64,000 nucleotides of DNA from Agarophyton chilense (taxonomy: Eukaryota > Rhodophyta > Florideophyceae > Gracilariales > Gracilariaceae): positions 1,860,001 to 1,924,000 of the forward strand of contig JARGXX010000088.1 of NCBI GenBank assembly GCA_030374765.1, written 5' to 3'. A program made the translations under genes and the position numbers. The notes below the pieces were generated by a model. The model was not told the DNA's origin. It saw only the letters and a program-made list of their open reading frames with translations, and ran no database searches. Positions 53,601 to 63,400 of this stretch are shown piece after piece; within the stretch, counting starts at the first letter, position 1; every line of letters starts with the position of its first letter.

Positions 53601-56036
53601 GGTTCAATCTCTGGTTCTCAGTAGGCAGAAGCAACTGTGAATTCCTGCTGTCCCTGTGAAACGTTCTTTCTGCATCGCTGGGCAAATCTCCAAAAGTAGA
53701 GTTCATGATTATTGAAAGCGCGAAGGTCGCTGCTGCCCTCACGTCCGGTGCAGCATCTTCCGAAGCGAGTCGGCCCAGATGGGAAGTAAATCTGGACCAT
53801 GACAAAAGTTGAGAAATAATATCTCGATTGCTGTGCAGTATCACCTCCGTAAGACACAAGCAAGCCCACCTCCGCACGAACGAATCAAGGTGGTCTAGAC
53901 GTTCTAGACAAAGTTCAATTATCTTACACTCTCGGAGACGATCGGCGTATCGAACGGAAATTATCGACAAGATATAAAATGCCATGGAAATGTATACAGG
54001 TTTTGGCTCCAGTTCCCCGTTTTGTGGTTTGGCCACAAATTGTAAGAAATACATGAACCTATCTTTCTCCACAAGATCCGAACAAACAGAACCATCAAGT
54101 GCCAAAATTTTGCCCCATATGAACACCAGTTCCTGTCGCACAATATTGGACGGATGTTGAAGAAGACGCAAAACGTACGGAAACATGCCAATGGAAAGGG
54201 TGAGATCAACCGCATCAGCGCCAGTCTGGACAAACCGAGAGAGCAACTGAAGGGTGCGCAAGCGATCGGTTGGACTAAGCAAGCTATGCAATGTCATCGG
54301 GACCTGTTCAGGTGGACCGCGGTTCTTCGGTCCCTGATCAAGCCATATTTCAAATGAGCCCAACTGATGTTGAAAGAACGGATTGTGTTGATAACGATAA
54401 GTTGGAGAAGTATTGGCAGGCGGCTGAACCGGCGGAATATCCGCGTAGGACGTGCGAGGAGCATGACGGCGATCAATGTAAATCGGCCTCGTGCGATGAG
54501 GGTCATGGCTGGCAGATGAAACATTTTGTGATGGTGATTGCATATCAACCCCGGCACGCACAATTGATGAAGAGGACGACGACGATGAATTCATGGCGCG
54601 ATAGTTTTGGGGGACTTTGCTTTGATCCATATCGGCAATCATACTTGGCAACTGCACGAGAATATTTTCCATTGCAAGTTCAAACCATTGCCAAAGAGGA
54701 TGGTTATGCGTATCAGGCAAAGCAGGAGAAGACGCCGGCGTGCATCTATGAAAATGCATGATTCGATTAGCTAGCAAGAAGTTTCTCATTAGACTTGCCA
54801 CCATGAGGTCGCGACGATACAACTTATTAAAAAGAGTTCTTGGCAACACGTTCCAAGCAATTGTATCAGTAATGGCGGTAAGAATCCATTTAAGTTCTCC
54901 CAAAGGCGTGTTTCTTGCATCGAGAGTGCCTGGAATTTCGTCCAGCATTTCATATGTAACACCGTCGACAAGAGTTCTTCTCCAGAACCATCGCAAGGCC
55001 GTCTTAATTGGCGTTGTGAGGCAAGCGGTGAAAAGATCGGCAGGTAAGGCTGCGGTAGTAGGAAGCGTTTCACCCTCGGAACACGAAGCAAGAAAAATTG
55101 AATTAAGATGAGGAGGTGGAGAGTTATCGCTGCGTTCCCGTCTTCTGGCTTCACATTCTCTATCAAACTGATCCATGAGTTTGTCGAAATGTCGCATGAC
55201 TGTTCCAGCAGAATTGGTATCAAAAATGTAAACAGCAGGACTACCCACAACCTCATGCAAGTCATACAAGTTGAATGGGATGTACTGAGTGTAGTTATGG
55301 TTGAAGAACCAAAACTCTCCGTTTGGAGTCGGTCTGGGAACGCCATGACCATTATAATAAAACAGCATACGATCATCTTTCGCGTAACGTCGAAAAGAGA
55401 GGCATAACCGCTTCATTTCAATAACTGTAGGATCTGGAGCGACTCTGAAACGGGCTCTATGCTGCAAGCTCTCGAATTGCCTCTTCAAAGTAGTCGAAAT
55501 TTGCTGCATTGAGTCTGTTGGATTCTGCAAGTTTGGTTCTGTCCATGCTTCAAGACGCGCACATGGACTGAGACGCGATATATTCGGAGGGTCCACCCCG
55601 ATATTTAGACAGAGAATCAATACGCCGTTCACCGTCCTGATTCGGTCTGTGAACCGCCATGGTTTGAGGGCTCGGATAACAGGGGAGCGATATAGAGGTA
55701 GTAAAGATTGCGCCGTGGATAGTGGCCTACTTGCTGTTGGTGGTGTGTGCTCAGTTTGTGGTTGCGGCGCAGAGAGCTGTTGAGCCGGAATGTCATCTTC
55801 CTGTGGAGGGGGTGGAACAGCATAAGAAGGTCAGGACAAAAGCGGTTTAGAGAGCTAAGATAGAGCACAGGAAAGATGCGAGGGTATGGGAAACATACCT
55901 GCAGGACGAGAAGATGATTAGTGGTGGATGAATAGAGGTTACGCGAAGGCGTGGATTGGATACGGGATGATGACGATGGTTGGGGGAATGTTGAGGAACT
56001 TGAGGTTGTGTCGGAAGCGGAAGATGGGATAGACAT
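50632..56036 (-). CDS. Raptor (regulatory-associated protein of TOR), one intron
   Basis: Scaffold of TOR complex 1, which presents substrates to the TOR kinase. The model joins exon 1 (56036-55899, 46 residues, ATG) to exon 2 (55800-50632) across a 98-bp intron, giving about 1,768 residues. The raptor N-terminal conserved domain (about residues 95-255) reads LKPWRFTDRIRTVNGVLILC, CLNIGVDPP, FYYNGHGVPRPTPNGEFWFF, YTQYIPFNLYDL and GSPAVYIFDTNSAG. HEAT-like repeats follow (ILPLLLRLL-type blocks such as GMFPYVLRLLQHPSNIVRQELVFIWGKILALD). A Ser/Pro/Arg-rich linker of several hundred residues comes next, and a WD40 propeller from about residue 1330 (LATGDSMGSVGVYD, AAGGCENEVVRLWDLF, VATGSTGKCVKIFG). 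In animal and plant Raptor the caspase-like site keeps His (NGHG) and Cys (DCSNAG); here His is kept but Cys is Thr (FDTNSAG). The long linker is unusual and probably phosphorylated. Confidence 0.93.
55801..55898 (-). other. Raptor intron
   Basis: On the minus strand the sequence after CTGCAG is GTATGT (donor at 55898). The 3' end is a pyrimidine-rich run finishing CCACAG (acceptor at 55801), with CTGAC as a likely branch site about 40 bases upstream. The intron is phase 0, and its removal joins the ATG exon to the frame that runs into the conserved Raptor start. Confidence 0.8.
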
Positions 56037-57005
56037 ATTTCGGCTGCCAGGCAGCTAGGGCGAGAGTCCCTCCACCACTACGAGAGCTGCTTTCGTTCCA
56101 GGTTTGTAGAAGATTTGGCGCCACTGACTAGGAGAAGCAAAACAAATAGGAAATTGTTTCCTTTACGGTGGTAACAATGTGGTGATAGACAAAGGAGCGA
56201 AAGGTTTGACCAAAGCGGAAGAGCACCCCCTCTTCAGTTCTATAGAAGTATTATCTACAACGTGTCCCGAAAATTGTGTTGCCATGAGAGCGGCGAGTAG
56301 GGCACATCTCTCGTACGTGTAATACGATTCACGAATAATCTCGCTCAGTGTAGATGCGGCAGGGTCGTGCACGGGCAGATACAGTGAAAGGGTTAGCAAT
56401 CCTTGGTAGATATAAAAGATACATTTACTGAACTCGTGGGCCTAAGCACTCCACAGCGTACAGTTATAACAGCCAGTACACCAAAAGGGCACATGATTCT
56501 CGACGTGCTTCGGAAATCATCGTCCTTTTCTTGAAGATGAGGGCTTCAGCTCATGTAACGAACAATTGCTGAAAAGGTGGCAGCCCATGCGCTTCATAAA
56601 CTCAAACAGAAAGCCAACACTTAGAAGTCGAAATCTCTTTGCAGTGTCTGAATTTTGGCTAGACCGCATGTTGACTGTCGGTTGAATAAGAAAACCTCTG
56701 TTCAAAGCAGGGCCCACTTTGATGTTCCTTAGCAAGTTGCGTATATCGCCGCACTTTGTCCGCACCCGCACCAGTCGGCGGGGCACCTATGCTGGTGTGA
56801 CGTTGCCGTGAATTCGCTGTGGTTCTAGTTCAGGCCCGTGGGATTCGTATTAAGCAATTGTAGCACAATGCAGCGCGCGGATGGCATACAATGCATTGAG
56901 GACACGAGGGTTTGTGGTAAAAAGAAGACGAATATGTACGGAAAGTAGGACGGTCAGTGTGCATGAGACCATGCCGCTTGCAATGGGTTTTGGAATTGAG
57001 TGGCG
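56037..57005. other. Intergenic: Raptor promoter side and Nudix 3' flank
   Basis: Two minus-strand frames (56163-56399 and 56517-56786, the latter beginning with GTG) have no recognised domain and I do not call them genes. No other signal was seen. Confidence 0.5.
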
Positions 57006-57752
57006 CTATCTGCTCTTCATCTGTGGCTGAATCTGTTCGCTTTCCAAGTTATCCAGCGAATACTCCAGCGCCCATTTTACGGTCGGGAACGCAAGTTCTT
57101 CCCATGGAATGCTGCTCCATTCAAACATGCGCACCTGCTCCATTTCTATTCCTGGTGCAATCTCCAGCTCATTAAGCAAGGTGCACCGATAGACCAACTG
57201 CACTTGATTTGCCGGCAAAACGTTGTACACAGCGAACAAATGAATGCGCCTCATGTCAAGCACGGCCCCCATTTCTTCGAGCGTTTCTCGCGCTGCCCCG
57301 TCGTGGGTGGTCTCCCCTGACTCCAGAAAACCAGCCGGAATGGTCCACTTTCCGATGGGTGCAGCTGCTCGCTTTCCCAACAGCACGCGGCAACCATCGA
57401 CGGAGACTGGAACGCATGAGACGACCAGCTTGGGGTTTTCATAGAGCACTGCTGCGCAATTAGAGCAAACTAGCCTTTTGCGTTCGTCGCCAGGAGGCAC
57501 CTGGTATTGCAGCGGGGATGCGCAGCTGCGACAGAAACCTGGTGCGTTGTTGGTGAGTTGTGCGGCGGCGGGGCTGGCTGTGTTCTGCGAGCGTGCGGCG
57601 TTGCGTGCGTCGGGATTTGACTGCGAGCATGTCAACAACCAGTTCGGTGAATGAGAGAGTGGACGCGGGCGGGCACGCAAGGCGCTGCTCAAAGCGAATG
57701 CCATATCTGGCGGAGGTGTCTGGTGGCAGAGGAAGCGACGCGCTCTGCGCAT
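57006..57752 (-). CDS. Nudix hydrolase with zinc ribbon (NUDT23-like)
   Basis: A 248-residue protein from ATG 57752 (MRRARRF; an ATG at 57704 is also possible). The N-terminal about 65 residues are basic and Ala/Ser-rich, like an organelle-targeting peptide. A zinc ribbon follows: FCRSCASPLQYQVPPGDERKRLVCSNCAAVLYENPK, four Cys. The Nudix box GFLESGETTHDGAARETLEEMGA fits GX5EX7REUXEEXGU with all catalytic Glu kept. The layout and the wording around WTIPAGFLE match plant NUDT23, a plastid FAD/ADP-ribose pyrophosphatase that controls flavin levels, so that role is likely by family. It shares a 255-bp divergent promoter with ESF1. Confidence 0.9.
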   Translation of the reverse strand: MRRARRFLCHQTPPPDMAFALSSALRARPRPLSHSPNWLLTCSQSNPDARNAARSQNTASPAAAQLTNNAPGFCRSCASPLQYQVPPGDERKRLVCSNCAAVLYENPKLVVSCVPVSVDGCRVLLGKRAAAPIGKWTIPAGFLESGETTHDGAARETLEEMGAVLDMRRIHLFAVYNVLPANQVQLVYRCTLLNELEIAPGIEMEQVRMFEWSSIPWEELAFPTVKWALEYSLDNLESEQIQPQMKSR

Positions 57753-58007
57753 GTCATCTCCGCTGCACTTGCGCACAACCAGCGGCAGCTCGCGTGCACT
57801 CGTTCAGCGAGCTGTGAGAACGACAAAATTGAAATCGCCAGTTTTCAATTAGCCAATTGGGATAAAATCGACGACACTCCTCGTTTGTACTACTACTACA
57901 AACGTTATTAAACTGTGCGGCTTTCTCACGCCGCCGTCGCCGTCTGCGTTCTCTTCGCCGCTTTATTTGCCTTGCCTCCGCCTCTGCACTGGTCGCGGCT
58001 TCCCACC
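57753..58007. promoter_or_regulatory. Divergent promoter between Nudix and ESF1 genes
   Basis: 255 bp separate the two start codons. It contains TTAGCCAATTGG near 57848-57859, a CCAAT-type box readable on both strands (CCAATTGG is palindromic). There is no TATA box at a typical distance. Its function as a bidirectional promoter is inferred from layout. Confidence 0.5.
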
Positions 58008-60146
58008 ATGGCAGCAGAATCAAATCCATCTGCGACGCCCGCGATGCCCAAGACACCCAAAACCCCCAACAACCGGAAGCGCAAAAGCCCCACAGAGAAC
58101 CCCGAACGGCCCGACCAAGCCGAAAGTGATATTCGCTTCGCAGCGGCGCGTATCGACCCACGCTTCAGTCGAGTGCCCAAGAAGGCGAAGCGACATGTTG
58201 TAGACAAGAGATTCAAGGCTTCTCTCGTTTCTAACCCTGGATTTCGCGACCTGGACACGCCCACGGACCGGTTCGGAAGACCGAAGAAGGGCCGCCTGTC
58301 ACATTCAATTAAAGAGGCTATAGAGAGCGACGAAAGCGGTTCTGACAGCGCTGAAGAGGAGGATCCGCTTTTGAAATTTGGAGAGCGTTATGAGGCAGAC
58401 GAAAACTCGGATGAAGATGAAGAGTCACATGGGGTGGAGGCGGGTACGGCGCATGATGAAGATGCGCAAGTGGAGGCGATTCCGCTCGGAAAGGCGACCG
58501 ATAGACTGGCGGTGCTGGGTCTTGACTGGTCTACCACTCGAGCCGTTGATATTTTTGCTAGTCTAGACAGCTTTTGTCCGCCAGGAAAGCATATTCTATG
58601 GGTGGAGATTCACCCATCCAAGTTTGGCCTGGAACGTCTTGAAAAAGAAGCGACTCTTGGTCCACAGGTGCTTTCAAAGGTGGATTGGAACGTGGTGCAA
58701 ACCGCACGCGCACAGCAATCTGCGTCAGTGTTGCAGCCAAGCGCACAAGAGAATGAGCGCGACATTATAGGCAGTAAAGATGAAGACGAGAGCGAGGTTG
58801 AAGATGAAGATGTGGACGAAGACGAGGGCGAGGACGAAGACGAAGACGAAAAGAAATGGAAGGAGCAACTGGCGTTGCGCAAATATGAAGAGGAAAGGCT
58901 CAAGTATTACTACGCTGTAGTGCAGTTCGCAGACGAAGCGAGTGCTGACGCGGTGTACAAGCAGTGTGACGGAGTGGAATACGTTCAATCTGGGCTTGAT
59001 TTCGATCTGCGGTTCATTCCGAGCGACATGAAGATTGAGACCGAAGCCAGAGATCGGGCTGACAAGGTTGCAGAGGGTTACGCGCCGGCAGACGTAACGT
59101 CTTCGTCATTGAATACGTCGCGAGTGAAGCTATCGTGGGATGCAGATGACCCAGAACGGATGGTTTTGAAGAGGAGGGTCATTGGAAAGCGTGAAGAGGA
59201 TGAACAGAATCTGAAGGCGTATCTGGCGTGCTCGTCCGACGAGGAGGACGAAAACAAAGATAAAGTTGAGGAAAAGAAGAAGCTGCTGTTGGGTGCGGTA
59301 GAGGACGACGGCGGGGGCGAGGAGCGGGGCGAAGAAGGGGGAAAGGAGCAAGAGGAGGAGCCCGACATGGAGATGGAGGTTGTTTTTGAGCCGGGGATGT
59401 TTGAAAAGGGAGAGGAAATAGTGAAACGAAAGCAGGAGCGCGAAGAGCAAAAGAAAGAAAGCGCGTGGGAGGCACGAATGCGGAGGCGGGCGGAGCGCAA
59501 GACGGAGAAACGAAAGGCGCGGCGGGCGGGGAAAGTTGGCGAGGGCGGTGATGGAATCGAAATGCACGAGCAGCAGGTGGGAGGCGAAGATGGCGGGTTC
59601 GATGATGCGTTCTTCTCGAGGGAGCGGTCGTTTGACGATGTGGAGCACGGAATGGACGGTGAGGGCGCAAAACTGAAGTCAAGAAAGGACAGAACGGGGC
59701 GGAGGACGGGGAGGACGGGGCGGACGGGTGAGGCCGATGGCGGTTTATTGGGCATAGACATGAGCGACGAGGCGGATGAACGGGAGAGGGGCGGCGGGAA
59801 GAAGCGGTGGAAGAAGGGCGGCCGCAAAGGAAGAAAGGAGGATAGGTCAGAGGGGGTGAAGAGGGCGGCGGCGGTGGTCGCAGGAGACGAACGGTTCGAG
59901 AAGATGTACAGCTCGCATCTGTTCGCGATGGACCGCACGCACCGCAAGTACCGCGACAATGAGACGACGCAGAACGTGATGGCGGAGAGGATGCGGCGGC
60001 GCGGCGGGCAGCGCGGCGACGATGGTGGGGGGGGCGCGGCGGCTGGCACTAACGAAGAGGTGCGACAGCTGGCGGGGCGGGTGCGAGCGCGGGCGCAGGC
60101 GCGGGCGCAGAAGACTCAAGCTCAAGGCGGTGTAGCGCGGCGGTGA
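58008..60146 (+). CDS. ESF1: ESF1-like nucleolar pre-rRNA processing factor
   Basis: A 712-residue protein for 18S rRNA/40S subunit maturation in the nucleolus. I start at ATG 58008 in the good context CACCATGG; the frame is open upstream but without ATG. Residues 40-70 hold the conserved beginning DIRFAAARIDPRFSRVPKKAKRHVVDKRFK. Residues about 160-360 are the ESF1 RNA-binding-like domain (TDRLAVLGLDWSTTRAVDIFASLDSF, HPSKFGLERLEKEATLGP), interrupted by an acidic tract, ending in YVQSGLDFDLRFIPSDM. Then come DDPERMVLKRRV and long Glu/Lys-rich coiled regions. The C-terminal NUC153 motif is DERFEKMYSSHLFAMDRTHRKY near residue 627. It is intron-free and its 3' end overlaps the convergent hypothetical gene by 98 bp. 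Confidence 0.92.
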   Translation: MAAESNPSATPAMPKTPKTPNNRKRKSPTENPERPDQAESDIRFAAARIDPRFSRVPKKAKRHVVDKRFKASLVSNPGFRDLDTPTDRFGRPKKGRLSHSIKEAIESDESGSDSAEEEDPLLKFGERYEADENSDEDEESHGVEAGTAHDEDAQVEAIPLGKATDRLAVLGLDWSTTRAVDIFASLDSFCPPGKHILWVEIHPSKFGLERLEKEATLGPQVLSKVDWNVVQTARAQQSASVLQPSAQENERDIIGSKDEDESEVEDEDVDEDEGEDEDEDEKKWKEQLALRKYEEERLKYYYAVVQFADEASADAVYKQCDGVEYVQSGLDFDLRFIPSDMKIETEARDRADKVAEGYAPADVTSSSLNTSRVKLSWDADDPERMVLKRRVIGKREEDEQNLKAYLACSSDEEDENKDKVEEKKKLLLGAVEDDGGGEERGEEGGKEQEEEPDMEMEVVFEPGMFEKGEEIVKRKQEREEQKKESAWEARMRRRAERKTEKRKARRAGKVGEGGDGIEMHEQQVGGEDGGFDDAFFSRERSFDDVEHGMDGEGAKLKSRKDRTGRRTGRTGRTGEADGGLLGIDMSDEADERERGGGKKRWKKGGRKGRKEDRSEGVKRAAAVVAGDERFEKMYSSHLFAMDRTHRKYRDNETTQNVMAERMRRRGGQRGDDGGGGAAAGTNEEVRQLAGRVRARAQARAQKTQAQGGVARR

Positions 60147-60702
60147 AGACAGCTAGCGCGGCGCGCAGCTCGGCGCACGCGGCGACCGGAGCCGCGCAGC
60201 GACGCAGCTCGGCGCACAGTGGCTCGGCGGTGAGCACGGCGTGTGGCAGCGCTACGGAGCGCACGGCCCATCTAGTGCGCAGCGCGTGCACCAGCGCCGC
60301 AAAGTTACGTCGCGCCGCTGCGCCCATGCGCAGTACGCACGACGGCGGTGCCGCCGCCGCGTGCTGCAGCAGCGCGCTAAGCGCGTCGCGCCGCTCGTGT
60401 AGCACGTGTTGAAGATGTTGTCGTAGCGCGCGGAGAGCCGCTGCTAGCTCGCGCCGCTGCTGCTGCTCTTGTTGCAGCTGTGGTTGCGCTGAAGCACGGC
60501 GCGGTGGCTCCGGGTGCGTCTTGACGAGTGCGAGAGAGGCGGCGCGGTGCGCGGCTTGGGCGCTTTGCAGCATGTGCGGTAGAAGCAAGCTTGCGTCGCC
60601 GCCGTGCGCCTTGCTCGAGCCGCCACGTAGCTGCTCGCTGAGGGTCTGCCATGTGCGTGCGCGCTCCGCGGCGGCGGTGGTGGCGGCGGCGGTGGTGGCG
60701 GC

Positions 60703-60736
<34 letters not shown>

Positions 60737-60792
60737 GCCATGGGGCGTGACGGCGTCAGCGGCGGCTGCGGGCGGCGGTGGCGGGTGGCCAT
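60049..60792 (-). CDS. Hypothetical Ala/Leu/Arg-rich protein
   Basis: A 247-residue frame from ATG 60792. I recognise no family. The N-terminus has a poly-Ala/Thr tract encoded by GGC/GGT-type triplet repeats (60665-60745 on plus). The middle is Gln-rich and helical (LQQEQQQRRELAAALRALRQHL), with heptad-like Leu spacing to the end, and the tail is Ala/Pro-rich. Evidence for a real gene is its length, its helical pattern and its head-to-head position with the DP1/Yop1 gene. Against it, the region is extremely GC-rich, which favours chance frames. It overlaps the ESF1 end by 98 bp on the other strand. Confidence 0.45.
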
Positions 60793-61197
60793 CGTCAACT
60801 GGCGCGCACACTGAGGAACTAGAAATGCTCTCTCTGCGTATCGGCGCAAGCGCCCGTTTTGAAATGTTTTGAATTCAAACGCGGTGGCGGCCCCAGGCTG
60901 TAAGCTGCTCGCTCCCGCTGTCAGTCGCAGTCGTCACGCCGCTCGCTCGTTTCTAAGCCTGGAACTTTGCGCAGCACTCGTCACTCCCCGACTTGCTGAC
61001 GCGCGCGGGCGCCCTTAAGCACCCCCTCACCCCCCACCCCACGCTCACCGCCTCGCCGCGCATCTTTCTTAACACACCCCCGCTCCTCACTCCATTCCGC
61101 TTTCCCCTCCCTCCACTCCATCCCCCTCTACGCGCCCGCTTTGTCGTCGCCCGCCGCGCTTCGCTCCCCCCCCCCCCCCCCGCCCCCTTCACACCAC
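60793..61197. promoter_or_regulatory. Promoter region upstream of DP1/Yop1 gene
   Basis: 405 bp between two divergent starts. The part 61010-61190 is C/T-rich on plus with a run of C (61171-61182) shortly before the ATG, suggesting a pyrimidine-rich 5' UTR. No TATA box was seen. Confidence 0.4.
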
Positions 61198-61638
61198 ATG
61201 GCTTTCGGCGACTACCTCGCAAGGGCTGCCATCGTCCTGCTCGGGCTCGTGTACCCCGGCTACCAATCCTTCAAGGCCGTCAAGCGCGTTAACGTCCCAC
61301 GTCAGCAAGCCTGGCTCAAATACTGGTTGGTGCTCAGCGTCGTCGCCTTTCTTTCCCTTATTGTTGAGCCGCTGCTGTACACACGCGTCCCGCTGTGGAA
61401 CCTACTCAAAATCGCCTTTGTTGCATTCCTCGTCCTCCCCGTCACATCGGGCTACGAGCGCATTTACAAGCTCGTCCTCGAGCCCCAGCTTGAGAGGCAT
61501 GAGGCTGTCATCGACGAGACTGCCAACAAGCTCTACAAGGCCGGCGAGGAGCATGCCAGGAACATTGGTCCTGCCGTCAACAAGCTTGTGCAACAGGGAA
61601 GATCCGTCGCCGGAAACACGTTGAACAAGGCCCAATAA
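61198..61638 (+). CDS. TB2/DP1/HVA22 (Yop1/REEP5-like) ER membrane-shaping protein
   Basis: A 146-residue protein starting at MAFGDYL in CACATGG context. It has the family pattern: LGLVYPGYQSFKAV (the YP-Y-S block), a conserved WLKYWLVLS segment, two hairpin-type hydrophobic regions (LVLSVVAFLSLIVEPLL and LLKIAFVAFLVLP) and a GYERIYKLVLEP block, then a charged amphipathic C-terminal helix. Such proteins bend the ER membrane into tubules by hairpin wedging. The normal family length is about 150-180 residues, so it is complete. No intron. Confidence 0.92.
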   Translation: MAFGDYLARAAIVLLGLVYPGYQSFKAVKRVNVPRQQAWLKYWLVLSVVAFLSLIVEPLLYTRVPLWNLLKIAFVAFLVLPVTSGYERIYKLVLEPQLERHEAVIDETANKLYKAGEEHARNIGPAVNKLVQQGRSVAGNTLNKAQ

Positions 61639-62314
61639 TCATCCTTTTCCGCCCCCGTCTTCACTTTCTCTATTTGTACTTTGCTGTGCTTCCTTCGTAA
61701 CCACGTCCCCCCCCCTTCTTTTTTTTTCGATGCCGAATCTTACGCTGCAGGGCCGCCGCCATCGCGTGCGTGCAATCACTTGATCGTCGAAACTCTTCTT
61801 GTTGTGTTGCCCGAACAAAACGCCTGTCGCCACAACAACTGTCCCATAACACACACAAGTAAACCATCATCGTCACATCACACGTAGCGCCTCCCATTTC
61901 CAGCCTTTCCACCTACTGTACACTACGTACTGCTCCCCCTTAACTATCCCACCATATATTTTTCCACATATCGACTGGTCCTTGTGTGGCGCTTTCTGAA
62001 ATTCTGACAGCCCCGCTCATTCGCTAACATCCTATACACATCAAAAGCTCCTTTGCATTTGTAGACTACTCTCTTTGAAAAAAATAACGCCAAGCTCGCA
62101 TCCGCCCCGAACAACTCAGACCTAGGACCGGACCGATACGCTTACTATTGACGCAGCCAGCCAAGTTTTGCCTCCTGCTTCGTTGAGAGCACCGTCCTGC
62201 AGCATCTGAAAAGAACCGGTTTTTGGTTTTAAATCGATCATCGCGATTATTTAAACCGGAAACCGGTATCCACATCATGCCGTATGTTTGGAATGCTTAG
62301 ATTAACTCAAAACA
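61639..62314. other. Intergenic, no gene seen
   Basis: 3' flank of the DP1/Yop1 gene and promoter of the methyltransferase gene. It contains poly-C/T stretches near 61710-61730 and an imperfect palindrome AAACCGGAAACCGGT near 62255. No supported frame. Confidence 0.55.
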
Positions 62315-63400
62315 ATGCTCTCGAGGAAAGCACTTGGCACGGCTTTGGTGAAATTCAGACGTCGTCATATTCTCGCTTTTGAAGAGATTTGTCCAAGAAC
62401 TGTATGTTTAGCCCGAACATACAACTGCGTCAATATTTCAACCGCTGGTAGAAGATATGGATTCACGAGGCGGCGCTCCGACTACTGGGACCAGAAGGAT
62501 ATTGACTCTTTACCACAGCATCTCCGGCCTCATTCGGATGAAACTCTTGACCTCATCCTGCGCCAGAAAGTCTACCTACTTCAAGCTAGAAGAGGATACA
62601 GAGTCAACACGGATGCTCATATCCTTGCGTACTTTGCGTCCACGGCATACAGAAAGTTACCTGGCGCACGCACCAGAAGGCCACTACGAGTGCTGGATCT
62701 CGGATCTGGAGTTGGTCTTGTCTCTATGCTCTTCGCAAAGGCGCACAATCCCTGTTTACTGACCTTGATCGAAAACCAAACGCAGTTGGTGCACCGCGCC
62801 AGGCGAAATCTGGAATTAAACGATATCAATGGAAATGTGTTGCAACATGATCTGAAGAATGGAACGCTTCCTTCTTCTGTGCAGGGTGTGTTTGATGTTG
62901 TTCTGATGAATCCGCCGTTTTACGCTCTCAATGGCAACAGGAAACCCCCTACCAATCGAGAGAAGTTTCTCTCTCACATGGAAACAAGCGCATCCTTCTC
63001 CCATTTCATTTCAGCTGCCTCAGCGGCCTGTGACCCACAAAACCATGATGCGTTTGTGGCCGTTATTCATGATGTACAAGAGCTTACACGCATTCGAAAG
63101 GCCATAGTACGTTCCCGATTACACATACATGAGCATCAATTTTTATGCCATGTTCCTGGAAACGCACCCTCTAGGGTCCTATTGGACCTTAAACCACAGA
63201 TTGCCGCACAGATCTCGGCCCAACCTACTCTGGACAACGGAACAAACCCACCAGAACCCAAACCGACCACTGCTATTAGAAAGCAAATCATTCTTCATCC
63301 AGGTGGAACCAATTACAAGGCGTATAATCCAGACATAGAACGATTCTTTGAAGATCTTCCGAGATCAAAATTAAGCATAGGACGAATCAAACAATACTGA
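62315..63400 (+). CDS. TrmN6/YfiC-like adenine-N6 methyltransferase (tRNA1-Val A37 type)
   Basis: A 361-residue protein from ATG 62315. The first about 55 residues are basic with Ser/Thr/Arg, a possible organelle-targeting peptide. The SAM-binding motif I is LRVLDLGSGVGLVS (128-137 core), followed by LIENQTQLVHRARRNLELND (acidic end of strand 2). The N6-adenine motif IV is NPPFY (199-203). The upstream block QARRGYRVNTDAHILAYF corresponds to the Q-x-x-GYRFSxDSxLLA region of the YfiC/TrmN6 family, which methylates A37 of tRNA-Val in bacteria (family knowledge). A role in organellar tRNA modification is inferred from the N-terminus. No intron. The 63401-64000 flank has no supported gene. Confidence 0.85.
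   Translation: MLSRKALGTALVKFRRRHILAFEEICPRTVCLARTYNCVNISTAGRRYGFTRRRSDYWDQKDIDSLPQHLRPHSDETLDLILRQKVYLLQARRGYRVNTDAHILAYFASTAYRKLPGARTRRPLRVLDLGSGVGLVSMLFAKAHNPCLLTLIENQTQLVHRARRNLELNDINGNVLQHDLKNGTLPSSVQGVFDVVLMNPPFYALNGNRKPPTNREKFLSHMETSASFSHFISAASAACDPQNHDAFVAVIHDVQELTRIRKAIVRSRLHIHEHQFLCHVPGNAPSRVLLDLKPQIAAQISAQPTLDNGTNPPEPKPTTAIRKQIILHPGGTNYKAYNPDIERFFEDLPRSKLSIGRIKQY

Noticed and set aside
56517-56786. Possible small gene on the minus strand
   Set aside because: Begins with GTG, has no domain and no supporting context.
59078-60125. Minus-strand frame of 323 residues and others opposite ESF1
   Set aside because: Ser/Pro-rich complement of the Glu/Lys-rich ESF1 coding sequence; no family feature, a classic shadow.
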